A stretch of DNA of 64,000 nt from Hoplostethus atlanticus (taxonomy: Eukaryota; Chordata; Actinopteri; Trachichthyiformes; Trachichthyidae). The translations under genes were made by a program, and so were the position numbers. The notes beneath the pieces are model-generated. The model had not been told where the DNA came from, searched no databases, and saw nothing but the letters and a program-made list of their open reading frames with translations. Positions 49,594 through 61,080 of this stretch are shown piece after piece (position 1 is the stretch's first letter; each line of letters starts with the position of its first letter). The stretch covers positions 1,621,001 through 1,685,000 of the forward strand of contig JAXDDX010000005.1 of assembly GCA_034670405.1 (NCBI GenBank), in the 5' to 3' direction.

Positions 49594-50699
49594 CCCCAGT
49601 CATCGGAGCAAATTAATGGTGCTCTTTCAGCATCGCCTTTTTATCACCGCTCGGAGAGCACCCAAGGGGAAAGAATAAGCAAAATATTAAAATACTGCAT
49701 AAATCACAATTTTAGATAACGGTCCAATGTATGCAGGAGGGGGGGAAAACTGCGCCCAACAACCTTTTTGTCCTTTAGAATGACTGTCTGTGCTGACTTT
49801 CAGTGCATTGCCTCCTCGGCCTTTTTCCCAGAGTTCCCGGGGTAGGAGGAGAGAGAGGATCTAGGCTCCTCGTGACCTTTCTGTTTCTATCTAGGGCTCT
49901 ATTCTACCGCTGCACACACTCGCTCCATATTAACAAGATCTTACACATGACATACTAATTCACACGAGGCCAGGTCACAATGACGAAACCATAATTCAAA
50001 CGCTTTACTTCCTTTTTGCTCGACAACAAAATTCGGATGCTACTGTGGGATTGGTCCATAGATGAGTGGGCCTAGCACGTCATACGTTGTCGTGCCTGTG
50101 TATTCTTTGTTGATTAGAAATGGTTCTTCTGTGGTGGATGCCGGCGAAACACAAAGCTACGAACTCATAAGAGCTTGCAACTAAAAATATTTTCTCCAAA
50201 ATCATTATTTCACTCCAGTAGGTATGCTAAATATACCAAGCTATTCTAACCCGTATGAAAAAGAAGAGGAAAAACAATATTTATTCCCATGGACATATTC
50301 CCAAAACGAGTATTCTGCAGATGTAAACAAACATTTTGAGCATCGACTGAAAAAAAAACCACTCTAATTCATGAACATGAAACCTTCCTTTGATGTTAAA
50401 ATGGGTTAAATGTAACGGCCATTTCAGGCTGGGAAATCAGTTGATGTTCAAGAATTTTGTGCACTGTACTAAAATGTACAGTATTAAAAAAATGGATAAA
50501 TCCCAATTTGCTTCAACTGCTACAGCAAAAAAAAAAAAATCCTGCTTCGTAACAACAACCAAACTGCTTTAAAATGGCTCCAAAATCCTTATGACCCAGA
50601 AATAAATTCAATTACACAATTACAATTGTGGAAAATAAAACAAGAAGACACAAAGGTTCTCCAGATTTCCTCGACATTACTGTCTAACATTCACACACA

Positions 50700-50830
50700 C
50701 ACATAATGCAATGCCCTTATGCACCAACATGCACATGTGCACATGAATTCATGCATGCGAGCACACACACACACACACACACACGCATGCAAACCCACAT
50801 GTACACATGCACACAAACACACAAACACTA
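50700..50830 (+). repeat. CA-rich imperfect repeat
   Basis: A pure CA core at about 50761-50784, flanked by degenerate CACATG/GCATGC units. A degenerate GT counterpart is at 51650-51780. Confidence 0.88.
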
Positions 50831-52295
50831 TTGCCATAGTTTTGAATCGTCCATAATAACTTCAAGCACATAACATACTGACGTCCTTTCTCATCTCATC
50901 GACAAAGCAAACTGTGTCTCTAAGGAGCCTGATATTTTTGCCCCAAACAAAGTCTAGTCCAGAGACACACGCTGCTGTTAGCCACTTTGGAAGCTACCTC
51001 GTATTCATTTCTAAAAAAAAAACAAAACACGAACAGCATAGTGGACAGACTGAATCCACAGACACACTGCACATACACTGATGTTACCTGTATTTAAGAT
51101 GTGAAAGTGTGTTTATGTCTCTGTGTGTGTGTGAGGGTGTGGGTGTGTGTGTAGTACAAATCCCTTCATATGTTATTTGATGGATGTCATTATCCTACAG
51201 GCTTTTAAAAAATAATAAAATTACTAAAACAGTTTTTGCTGGTGCAAAATAAACCTTTCAATTTACAAAATAAAAGCTAGAATAGGAATCTAAAAATTCA
51301 ACCATGTGGATATAACACACTTTTGAATTAGAGTAGGCCATGATGCTTCTTAATAATAATATTAAAAACATTAACAACAAATGGTGATTCACTAGATTCA
51401 TGAGGAGACCAGTTCATACAATTTCATCTCAATTTAAAGAGCAAATTTGGACAGACAAATATGTTACTGGCAAGTTAAAAATTTTCCCCAGAGCAGGGGT
51501 ATATTCAATCCAATTCAAATAAAATAAAAATGTGCCATAACGTGCCATATTTCTGCTCTTTTTACAACAATACCACAAATACAACAATCCAACACTGCCA
51601 ATCAATATTCAGACGTCCTTATCAAGTTTGAAAAAGTGTACGTGTATATATGTACACACACGTGCAAGTGAGTGTGTGTGAGAAAAGGGAAAAGACAGAG
51701 AGTGTGTGACAGAGTTGGGAGTGTGTGTGGGTGTGGGTGTGTGTGTGTACATGAGTACCGCAGATGTGTGTCTATGTATGCTACCAAAAAAAACATTTAC
51801 CAGGAACTAAATTGAATAACAAATTGGCCCTTGAAACTTTGGCAGCCCTTCTCATAGCATAGCTTCATTATTTGTTATTAGCCTAGAATTTATTATTTCT
51901 GCAGATTCATTTACCAAACAAAACGCTTTCAGGAAAACAGTTTGCACAGCCACTGAAACTGATGCCTTGATACGTCAACTAGCACAATTTTGGATTAAAA
52001 CAAACAACATAAAAACTAAATTTTCCCATCACTTGTCAACGCCAGTAAAAACTTTTCATACAACAACAAGACACTGCCTGGTTGGGGGATTGCAAAACAT
52101 CTCCACATAATAAGCCAAATAATTGTGGAGAGAGCCTCTGCGTTGACCGTGACCATGCAACACTTCAGCGGCGGTAGTTGAGCGTCGCTCGAGCCTCGGC
52201 TTCACTAACGGCTTCACCATCAAAACAATAGTGTGCAAAACTCTAATAAGCTTGAAGATGCGCTGTAGCGGCTACACGGCATCAAAAAAACTTAC

Positions 52296-52335
52296 GTTTA
52301 ATCTGCCTGGGGTTGCTCTGCTTCCTTCGGGACAT
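52296..52335 (-). CDS. zfpm2: zfpm2 (FOG2) coding exon 1: start codon and FOG repression motif
   Basis: Reads on the minus strand as MSRRKQSNPRQIK plus the first base of an Arg codon, then a consensus donor (AAAC|GTAAGT). This peptide is the FOG repression motif shared by FOG1 and FOG2, known to recruit the NuRD corepressor through RBBP4/7 and so let FOG proteins repress or modulate GATA targets in the nucleus. The start at 52335 was chosen because it matches the conserved N terminus exactly; the -3 base is G. No in-frame stop occurs for about 200 nt upstream, so homology rather than the frame fixes the start. The exon holds only 13 complete codons, so it forms a nearly self-contained repression module. 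The intron enters in phase 1, and exon 2 completes the codon as CGT (Arg14). The Asn at residue 8 occurs in FOG1 too; assignment to FOG2 rests on exons 2-4. Confidence 0.96.
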
Positions 52336-52352
52336 GCCTGCTGTGCGGCTGG

Positions 52353-52400
52353 TCAGTGAATCCAGGTGTAGTACTGACAGATCGATAGGTTTTGGCTCAT
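52353..52400 (-). other. Upstream ORF in the zfpm2 leader (15 codons)
   Basis: An ATG at 52400 on the minus strand opens a 15-codon frame (MSQNLSICQYYTWIH) that stops at 52353, 17 bases before the zfpm2 start. The context is weak (T at -3). It matters only if the transcript starts above 52400, which is likely but not shown. Confidence 0.45.
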
Positions 52401-52436
52401 CCAAGCAGCCGGTTTTGGGTTTTTGTCTGATGGAAA

Positions 52437-52510
52437 TTGAGAAAGAAGAAGAAGAAGAAGGAAGAAGAAGCAGAAGAAGAAGAAGAAGAAGAAGGAGAAG
52501 AAGAAGAAGG
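52437..52510 (+). repeat. (GAA)n microsatellite in the zfpm2 leader or promoter
   Basis: An imperfect GAA/AAG triplet array of about 74 bp with a few G or C interruptions. On the transcribed strand it is a pure pyrimidine CTT tract. GAA arrays can form triplex DNA; whether this one does is unknown. Confidence 0.9.
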
Positions 52511-52539
52511 GGGGGGCACCAATACTGGTCACTCTTTTT

Positions 52540-52696
52540 ACGCACAAGTCTATCGTTCCGTCTCTCTTTCCTTTATCTTTCTCGTCTCTCTGGCTCTGGC
52601 TTTGGCTTTCTCTCTCTCTCACTCACACATACACACCCTCCCTCTCTCTCTCTCGCTCTCTCTCTCTCTCCCTCTTGCTCTCTCACTCTTTCTCAG
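52540..52696 (+). repeat. CT-rich low-complexity tract upstream of zfpm2 exon 1
   Basis: Pyrimidine-rich on the plus strand, with pure CT stretches at about 52608-52620 and 52641-52670 and a short CACACA spacer. It reads as GAGA-type sequence in the direction of zfpm2 transcription. Confidence 0.85.
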
Positions 52697-52849
52697 TACT
52701 GTTCTCCGTGATGAGGCTGCGCTTCGCCGCGATCCGCACGGACTGACGGAGGAGGTGAGAGCGTTTCGCGCTTTTGTTTGAAGATAAGGTTTGTGCCTCC
52801 CCGGGTTCCGTAGCCAAGGCTTCGTGAACTTGACTTGATCCACAATTAG

Positions 52850-53870
52850 GCTACTTTTACTCCTACTTATTAATTAGCGTCGTCGTAATTAGTGGCCTTA
52901 TCGATGGTAGTGGTAAAAAAAAGACTGTATGGGTAAACCCTGACCTCCAGTCAATAATTATCACAAGGTATCACAATCATAATATTGACAAAAATAAGTA
53001 TATTATCAGAAAGGCGTTATGGTGTGCCGTTTTCTTTTAAACGACCCTAATCCCATCAGTGTATTGCCGTTTACTATGATTTTTTTGGTCGTAATGATTT
53101 ATGTCAGCCTAAAAAGGTGTGTAAACTCTGTTCCCCAAATAAAAAGGCAGGTCAAATGAGATTTAGGTGGCTTTAACCTCCACTACACCCCATATAGTCT
53201 GTGATCAATATCATATCATCAACAAATCTGAACCAATAATACACAATGCACCAGGATTAGCTCAGCTGCAGCTTGGCCATTCATTCCTCATGGCTGACAC
53301 TGAGAATTGATCTGGATGAGATGCCATGACCTGATGGCTCGAATGACTCGACCTCTTAGTCAGGATGAAAGGAAATGCCCTACAGTCTACATTTTATAAG
53401 CCTCACAAGGTCTCCTATTCAAACATATCATATAAATAAGACTGGAAATGTCTCTGGAAATGACAAAAAAACATATTTAAAAATGTATTTGAATTGACTA
53501 TCATTACACACAGTGAATTTCCAGTGATAAAAAAATAAGTCCTCTGCTTATTTATCAATATTTGATGAACTGTCAATCAAAATGGGATGAGCAGCTTTCT
53601 TGGCTACAATTGGTTTGTCTCTGAAAGAGAAAAATATTCAGGAAAAAAAGAGAGCCTTCAAATCCTTCAGATTTTGACTGCCATGTTCTGAATAGTTGCC
53701 CAAACTGGAAATCACTCTCTTCAATTAGCCAGTTGGACTGCCAAGTAAGACAAGCAAGTGGCCTGTGAAATTATCTTGTAACCCAATTCCACAACTTTGG
53801 AATGGAGTCTGAAACTACAGAATAATTTATGTGGCAAACGGGTCAGCGGTGGTTCACCTTGAGGAAAGCA
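52850..53870. promoter_or_regulatory. AT-rich upstream block, candidate regulatory DNA
   Basis: Just upstream of the promoter. About 1 kb of non-repetitive AT-rich sequence with TTATTAATTAGCG (near 52867-52879), CTTATTTATCAATATTTGAT and several TCAAT/ATTAG cores. Could include proximal enhancers. No exon signal seen. Confidence 0.3.
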
Positions 53871-55680
53871 TCTGTCTTTTCCAGCCTCCTCAGTTTGTCT
53901 CTCCCTTTACTTCCTCCTCCTCTGGTGGCTAAACTTTCTTTCTTTTCTGGCGTACAGCATTGGTTGCAGTCCAGACGCGGTGATGTCATGGGATAGCAGT
54001 AGTCATAAACAGTGAGTCATTTCAATATCTAAGCTCTTAGCATTGTCATACCACGCACATCCTGGAGAGTTACTGTTGAATAGTGATCTCAGAGTAACCA
54101 TTAAAAACAGGACAACTGCTAAGTCCTGGTGAAAAAAAACAACACAAATCATCACCTTTTATGAATTAGATGGATAGACCTAATGGTATTTTTATTTTTA
54201 TTTTTTTCTGTTGTACAAGTTCATGTTCATCGGATACACAATTACAGAATTTTATCCGTGGATAAAATTACATGTAACTTACTACAATGTGAGTCATGAA
54301 AAAATCACACAGACTCTCTAAAATAACCATGCAAAACAACCATAAATATCATTTTACTGGCCATATTCGGAACCCAGCACCAAAATCAATAATGATTTGT
54401 GGTAAGAGCAACAACATAGTGAGAGAGGAGAGTCAAATTGCCAGCTGAAGATTAATTTAACGCCACTCCTAAATCCTCTGAGACTGGAGCGTGGTTCTTC
54501 TCTGCTGTTTCTGAGCCCCAGTGGCTTGTTTGAAGCCGCCTTTGATTGACAGGTACAAATCTGTGAGAGGAAGAGAAAGCTTTTTTTCACTGCTTGGACC
54601 AGATGGTTGTGATAATTAACATGATACTGTTTCCATCACAGGGGAAATCACTAACACAAGGTTGGTCATATTAATAGGTTAAGGTATACTGTATACTGTG
54701 GAGATGCAGTGCAGTGCACTCACATAATCTGATTATAGGGGGAAAGGTTGATTTGATGTGATGCTAAATCATTTGATTAGAGCTGCCAAGTCACATTTGG
54801 GGGATGCCATTCACTACCGGGGGCGCTGGAGGTGGGGTGTCTGGTGGCTTCATAATGTTCAGTCTTAAAGGAAATAGGTTTCAAAGCAATCCGTGTTTCT
54901 TATTGTTATTCCCAAGAAGTCACCTGGCTGAATGCGTGTCAACACGTCTATTACCTGTACATCTCACTGGGTTTACAGCCTGAAAATCATTTTGTGATAG
55001 TGATTGGTCGGCACTAAATAATTGGTAAAACTTTTGTACTGGTGTTCAGATTACTTCAGTAACAACGCTGTCATAAACAATGGCTGATTTGCTCATATTT
55101 TTAAAAAAAGTGGAAGTATTTCTGCCTTTGATTTTACCTAAATTGTACTTTTTCTTAGGGATGCACATTTCATAATTTGTGCTAGCAAGGACCAAATTGT
55201 AAACTGGTCATAACATTATATGGTAGTAACTGCTATGTCACTGTATCAAAACAAACTCCCCCATTAAGATGCATCACATATGAAACAGCTAGGTCTTAAA
55301 ACATCCTACTCATGCTGTAACCTGAGCAGGTGCTCGCGGTTGTTAAATGTAAAACTGTGTGTGTCCCAGTATTTTGTCAATTTTACGACAACCCTAAATC
55401 ATACTCCAATCATTGCCGTAACAGTTGCGCTACTGTTGTACACTGTTTAAGTGAGGCGGTGATCTGAAAAACGCCTTGCTTAGACTGAGTAAAAATATCA
55501 CAGAATTGCCCCGGTGTGACAAATTGCTAGGTTGATTTCTGGAAAGGATCACACATGTCCAGTGGCGCTGGGAGTGACAGCCATCTTTAGGATAGCAACT
55601 GTATTCTTATAGAGCAGCATCAGCAGCTCAGACAGCAGTGTTATGAGTTTGTCCACTACAGAGTCTCCCTCTGGCTGTTA
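53871..55680. other. Upstream flank without recognised features
   Basis: AT-rich DNA with short T and A runs and occasional GATA-like motifs. I see no exon, transposon or large repeat. The 78-aa frame at 54354-54590 has no recognisable signature. Confidence 0.5.
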
Positions 55681-55707
55681 GGGATTGGCTCGTCTCCAGA
55701 GGAAGAG

Positions 55708-55709
<2 letters not shown>

Positions 55710-55802
<93 letters not shown>
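55710..55802 (+). repeat. (GT)n microsatellite, 93 bp, uninterrupted
   Basis: A pure GT tract followed by a short GA-rich tract (about 55886-55920). Confidence 0.97.
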
Positions 55803-55803
<1 letters not shown>

Positions 55804-56238
55804 TGTAGAGTGAGGTGGGGTGGGTGTCGGGTGGGGGGGTACATATATACGTGTTTATGTCCTCTGTGTATATATTGAGAGAGGATGGGGGAGAGAGAGA
55901 GAGAGCGAGAGGGAGGAGAGGCAGCTTGGACATTACCCATGGCCAGCAACGCCTGTCCTTCTGGATACGGAGGCATCCAGGGACTTACATAGGAAATCGC
56001 TTTGTACCAAATAGGAGCTGAGGAGTTTTCAAAGTTTTTTTGCAGGGCTCCATAATACTTTGTGATTTTCATTTCAAGTATGTGTCCTTGAATGCCCTGG
56101 ATGGGGTACTGTATCCCAATGCTTTGTTAACATGAAAAATCCCTGTTCAGTTCGGTTGCACCAGAAAGATGACATAATACCACGTCCACATAATACCTGG
56201 ATTTTAACAGCAACCCACTATTTTGTTGTAATGCGGAG

Positions 56239-56490
56239 TTGTTGTGGTTGTTGTTATCCGTCCACGGTAAGGTGCTGGTGGTGCTGGTGGTTGTGGCTGA
56301 ATGCTCCAACTCTCCAGCCCCCATCCAGCCAGCAGCTCCAGCAGCAGTGAGCAAACAGATGTCTGAGAGAGTGCCCACTCCGCTGGCCCTGCTGCCAAAA
56401 CCACCCGCGGCCCTGGAGGCCTCACCGCCAGCGCCATCCAGGGAGGCTTCGCTCTCCGCACCGCCATCCAGATTCTCCCCCCTGTTTACT
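56239..56490. other. GC-rich coding-like patch, origin unknown
   Basis: In an AT-rich flank, about 250 bp are GC-rich and open on both strands. The plus frame reads as a Pro/Ala-rich stretch (SNSPAPIQPAAPAAVSKQ, then MSERVPTPLALLPKPP) with mostly G or C at third positions. The minus frame is Gly/Ala-rich (GAESEASLDGAGGEASRA) and is preceded by an acceptor-like AAACAG just past a (TA)n run. I see no clear partner donor on either strand and no known domain. It could be a decayed exon, an untranslated exon or a GC-biased patch. Confidence 0.25.
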
Positions 56491-57949
56491 AGGAAGATTT
56501 ATATATATATATATATATCATTTTTTTTGGTCAGGACTTGTGATTGCCGTGTGCTTTGAAACAAAGCATAACAAGCAACAATACATAGGCAAAAACCAAA
56601 AACTGAAAAAATAATGAAACCAAAAATGCCACACAACCAAAGCATTTTAAGATTAGCCCAACATGTTAAGTCTAGGGAAGTGATGAAAGTACCGAGAGAG
56701 GGCGGGATGAACAAACTATGCTCCTCCCAATGGGAGTGTGTAAATCTGTAAATAAAGGCTTTTTGTGGAGGAGGAGGAGAGAACCACAGGGCAGTATATT
56801 CTTACTGCTAATCTCAGTGTCTTTTGATGTGGTCAAAAGCTGAAATTGTGATACCTCCAGGGGATAACCAGCTAGCCTTTAATGGATTAAAATCATGAAA
56901 AGTACTCCTAGTTTCACTGAGTTCATTTTCTTAAAATAATAGTGTTACATTATTAAGGAAGGGAGGAAAAATTGGTGCGACAGCGGTAGGTGAGTGAACG
57001 CAGCCTGTAGAACGGCTTTCTGTGGGGGCACCTAACATTACCCCAAAATTAACTTAGCCCACTCTAATACCCAGGTAGTGATACACAAGCTCCCTTAATA
57101 CTACACATTTATAGTTTTTAATGATGCCTTGATATCATTGTTATCATGCCAACTGAATGAATGTCAGGGAAATGGAATTGAGTTCATGCACTCGTATCTT
57201 GTTGTAGTGACCCAATAGGGAATTTATGCAGCGGTGAACGCTCCAGTGTGTGTGAAGTGGGTTCGGTTTGCAGCTCATGTTTGCAAAAGTAAAATGTTGG
57301 TTTTTAAGTGTTATGCATGTGGAAACGTAATACATTTCCGCACACTAGGTTGTGTATTTTGTCAGACCGGTTTTAATGAATTGCAGCTCAGTCCAACTCG
57401 GACCCAAATTTCCCTGCAACTTATCGTGAAAATACAGAGAATGTAATTCTTTTGAGTAAATTGATTTATGTTTATTGGCAGGTTTAATGCAACATAGTGC
57501 TACTGTAACCTGTCTCTGGCGGTTAATACACTAACCCCACTTTATTCCACAATGTCGGGGAGGGGGGATGAAACGTTCACTACACTTTAGGCTACAATAT
57601 TACCTGCTGTAGTGTTTCAGTACATCACTACTTGTAAGTCAGAGGTTTGTACACACACCTTTTTTTGTCAGTTTACACACAAGCGCCTCGTGTGTTTCCA
57701 CATCCTGTGATTTTAACATTCTTCATTTTTATGAGGTCAAGTCATTTAAATTTGATGTGTGTGGTTGATTTTTTTTTTCCTCCCTATATGTGCACAGGGT
57801 AACTGAAGACCCACATCTAAACACAGCGTTCTAATACAGTCTGTTGGTGTATTTTCTAAGTGTGTCTGCCGGTTTATTACATATGCAGAGGCATCAGTGC
57901 ACAGCAAAATGGAAAATGCATCAATATATTCACAGGGAGGCAGGCCGTA

Positions 57950-58690
57950 GACAGCTCAGAAAATAAATCTACATCTGCCAGGCTCCATGCAAATAGCGGA
58001 GCCATCCTTAATGGTGAAACCATCGATGGAAACAGATAAAAATATTAAATATTCAGGCATTCCTTTCACTCGGTATCAAAAGCGTCCAGATGTGGAAAGC
58101 TGAAGTTGTTATCATGAAGCCAACGACAGGCATTGAAAGAAATTCCTCTGAATTTTCAACCATATAAAAGTATTTTATGGCATGCAAATAAATGGTAATT
58201 TTTGACTATGGAGGGAAAAAAAAAAAACATGCCAATAAACCCTATCATTTGGGACTAAAACTCCACAAACAGGAGACACTTTCAATTTGCTTTGCCTGTC
58301 TCCCCGCGTTAGATGCCTGCGATTGCCGCGAAATTAATCCATTTAACAATCTGTGGCTTAAATTTGAGGATTTCCCGTTTTTTTTTCTTCCAGAATATCA
58401 ATAAGTTCCAATTGAAGAGAGGATTCTTTTGCAATTCAGGCATGTGCGGGCGATAACGGCGGAGTTGGCATGAAGAGAGGCAAAAGATGGATTAATTATG
58501 CAGAGAACATGGAAATTCTGCTTATCATCGCTTAGCAAAGGAGCCCAGCTCACATAATCAGAAAACGAGGATGAAAAAAAATAACAATGCAATGGCACCT
58601 TCCAGCCCATCATCTTACAAGTTAGATTTTTCCTGTAATTAAAAAGTAACATACAATTATATTCCTATCTCATATTCAGACTATGAGTGG
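57950..58690. promoter_or_regulatory. CNE-like block with POU octamer, upstream of zfpm2
   Basis: AT-rich single-copy DNA with a perfect ATGCAAAT octamer (58182-58189), AAACAGATAAAAATATTAAATATT (near 58029) and TTAATTATGCAGAG (near 58492). Only one short poly-A interruption. Candidate long-range enhancer. Confidence 0.3.
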
Positions 58691-60589
58691 GTGTATATTA
58701 AATAATTGCATTGGGATATAAGGGTTGAGTAAAAAAAAAAAGGACAGAAAAAGAAGTTAAAAAAAAAAATCTTGTTTCACAGGGGTATAGCTCCCCTGGG
58801 TTGGATTGAACTACTTAGAAACTGAAAACTTAAATTATCTTTTGGAAAGCAAACAAAGACAAAGGCTAAAGAGAGAACACAGAAGCTATATTTACTCGCA
58901 GTCTGAACTGTTTTTGAAACATGCTCCTAGTGCATGTGCATTTTGCAAATGAGAGTAATAATGTCTAAAGGCGGTTCTGGTAAATCCCCTCTGAGGATGT
59001 ATGATATGGAAAGATATATACCGCATTTTGTTTCTCATTTCATGTCTACTTCAGATTTCACCATCGTGCTTATTTAAGGATGTCAAGGAGCTGTATTTAG
59101 CCTGCCAGTTCTGTGAGCAGCAACTAAAAATTGTGCTGGGCTCCTGCTTCCCTTTAGACCTTCACAACTAAAAGAGTGTGTGATCAAAGTATTGGTGTTG
59201 TAGTTGCTGAGGCACCGGTGAGAGGTTTAAAATACAGCACCTCCTGTTTTCTGGGATGCCTCTGCCAATAAACCCTCTGTGAATAGGTTCGCACTATAGC
59301 TGCCTATGCTTCCAGTCTAGCTGCAGATGAAGCCATCATAGAGGTTCCACTATTTATTTCCAGTATTTGCTCTGCTGCTGCACTGTTGCTGCTCTCCAGG
59401 ATAAATTGTTTTTAAAAATGATGCATTTGTAACATAGGGTAGATGCAGGGTGAGTAGTCTAATGGCTGCCAGGCTATACAGCATGTACTGTAGCTTTGCA
59501 CTATGACTGACAGATGACACTTATAGGTACATTCTGACTTGGGGAAGACTTTAATAATGTCTTTAAGATCTGGCTACCAATTGTTATGAGCCTTTTGCAC
59601 TGATTGATAATGCTTAGCATCCTAACAGTGCATAGCAACTACAGCATCATATCATGTCCTAGCAACAGCATGTTGGATGACATTAGAGCACTGAAAATCA
59701 CTCATAACACATTATATATTGATATTTTATATATATTATATATATATACATGTATATATAGACTATATATGTGCAGGAACACATGGAGTGGAAAACACAA
59801 GTTGTGGCATGTTGTGTTTTTATGTTGTGTTGCTCTTATTACAGGTTTTCAAGTCAAAAATGTGTCAAAAGTTGAATTTCTAAGTCACAGAATAGTCTGC
59901 CAGGAGCTGCATGTGGACTTAAGTCAAACCACAGCGTAATATTGACCCATTCCACCTCCCATTCCATCATTGCACAGTCGCATGGGGTTTGTTGCTTTTG
60001 AAGAATTCTGGACATACTGTAGCGTCTCACCTTCTACCCCGTCAGGACAGTTTCAATCGACCCGAGGAAGCAAATCCCCCCCGAAACATCTCAAATCAGT
60101 CTTTTCATCCGAGATAGCTTTCCAGTTCACTTGCAGATTCCGCCAGCTTTTCAGACAGCGCACCTGTTGCCGGAGCCTTGATTTCGCTTTTTGATCAGAG
60201 GGCCCTTTGACAAAGGAGGGAAAGAAGAGGCCGAAGAAGAGGGAGAGGCAGGAGAAAAGATCCTTATCGAATGCTCTCCACCGGACAATGAATTTTCTCC
60301 ACCATTCAAATGTATCCGCAGAATGCTTGAGTGATTCATTACAGCAGATTCTGAAGTGTGACAATGGACCTCAGAAATGAGTGATGGTATCTTTTTGCTG
60401 ATTTCATTTCCCTGATCCTCCTTATCCCTCTGGCCTGTGTACCTCTATTAATTAGAAAGCAGGGATTTCCACTCATCAACTGATGGGTTTCATGCTCTGC
60501 TCTGTCACAAATCTCTTGCCCGCACTATCTCTCTTTTCCAAACCCATGGCCGCTTCGGAAAGTACTCTAGTACAGCTTCAATCTTAGCC

Positions 60590-61080
60590 GCACGTCGGGG
60601 GTGGCTTTGGCGATTCATAAATATTTATAAACCGATTAAGAAAGAATAATAAAGTTATAAGATAGTGGTTGGTTACCCTTGAAACAGTGCCATGGATGAC
60701 TTCCTGAGGAGGGGAAATGTGATCAAATACGGCAGCTACCCCTTTGCTGCTGTTTTATGATGACAGACGGCATTATTTTATTACTCACATGATTGATCGA
60801 TCATAAAAAAACTCCTCTTTGTAAGTTATTTTTAATGATTAGCAACCAAAGATTCATAAATATGCAGTCAAAGTGCAGCCAACAAAACAATATGATGTGG
60901 TCCCAGCAGAATTTCTCTTCACTTTTTGAGCTTCCCTCAGTGTAATAGCATTTTATTTTGAAGGCTAATGCATCATTTGTTTACAGTAAACCCTCAATTT
61001 AGTTCGCTATTTCTAACAGAAATGTCAATCAACCCCCGACTTATTTCAGTGGGTGAAATCTCTCCCGGAAATGATATTCA
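60590..61080. promoter_or_regulatory. AT-rich CNE-like block, far upstream
   Basis: Contains TTATAAGATAGTGG, the palindrome TGATCGATCA (60796-60805), repeated ATTCATAAATAT motifs (near 60615 and 60852) and no microsatellite. Composition is like a conserved element. Confidence 0.25.

Larger units (their letters stand above)
52336..52790 (-). promoter_or_regulatory. zfpm2: zfpm2 5' leader and likely core promoter region
   Basis: Directly upstream of the start codon on the minus strand. In transcript direction it runs: a CpG cluster (about ten CpG in 52705-52770) with a GATA motif (AGATAAG on the plus strand, 52782-52788) at its outer edge, a purine-rich GA tract (complement of 52540-52696), a pyrimidine-rich CTT tract (complement of 52437-52510), then about 100 nt of unique leader. 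I see no TATA box. The transcription start cannot be fixed from sequence; the CpG cluster is the most likely place. The whole stretch is inferred as promoter and leader from its position and composition. Confidence 0.5.

Noticed and set aside
52296-52335. Assignment to zfpm1 (FOG1) instead of zfpm2
   Set aside because: Exon 1 alone fits both, but the exon 2 acidic block, the EYFCNKG ending and the [14 protein letters not shown] block of exon 4 match FOG2 and not FOG1.
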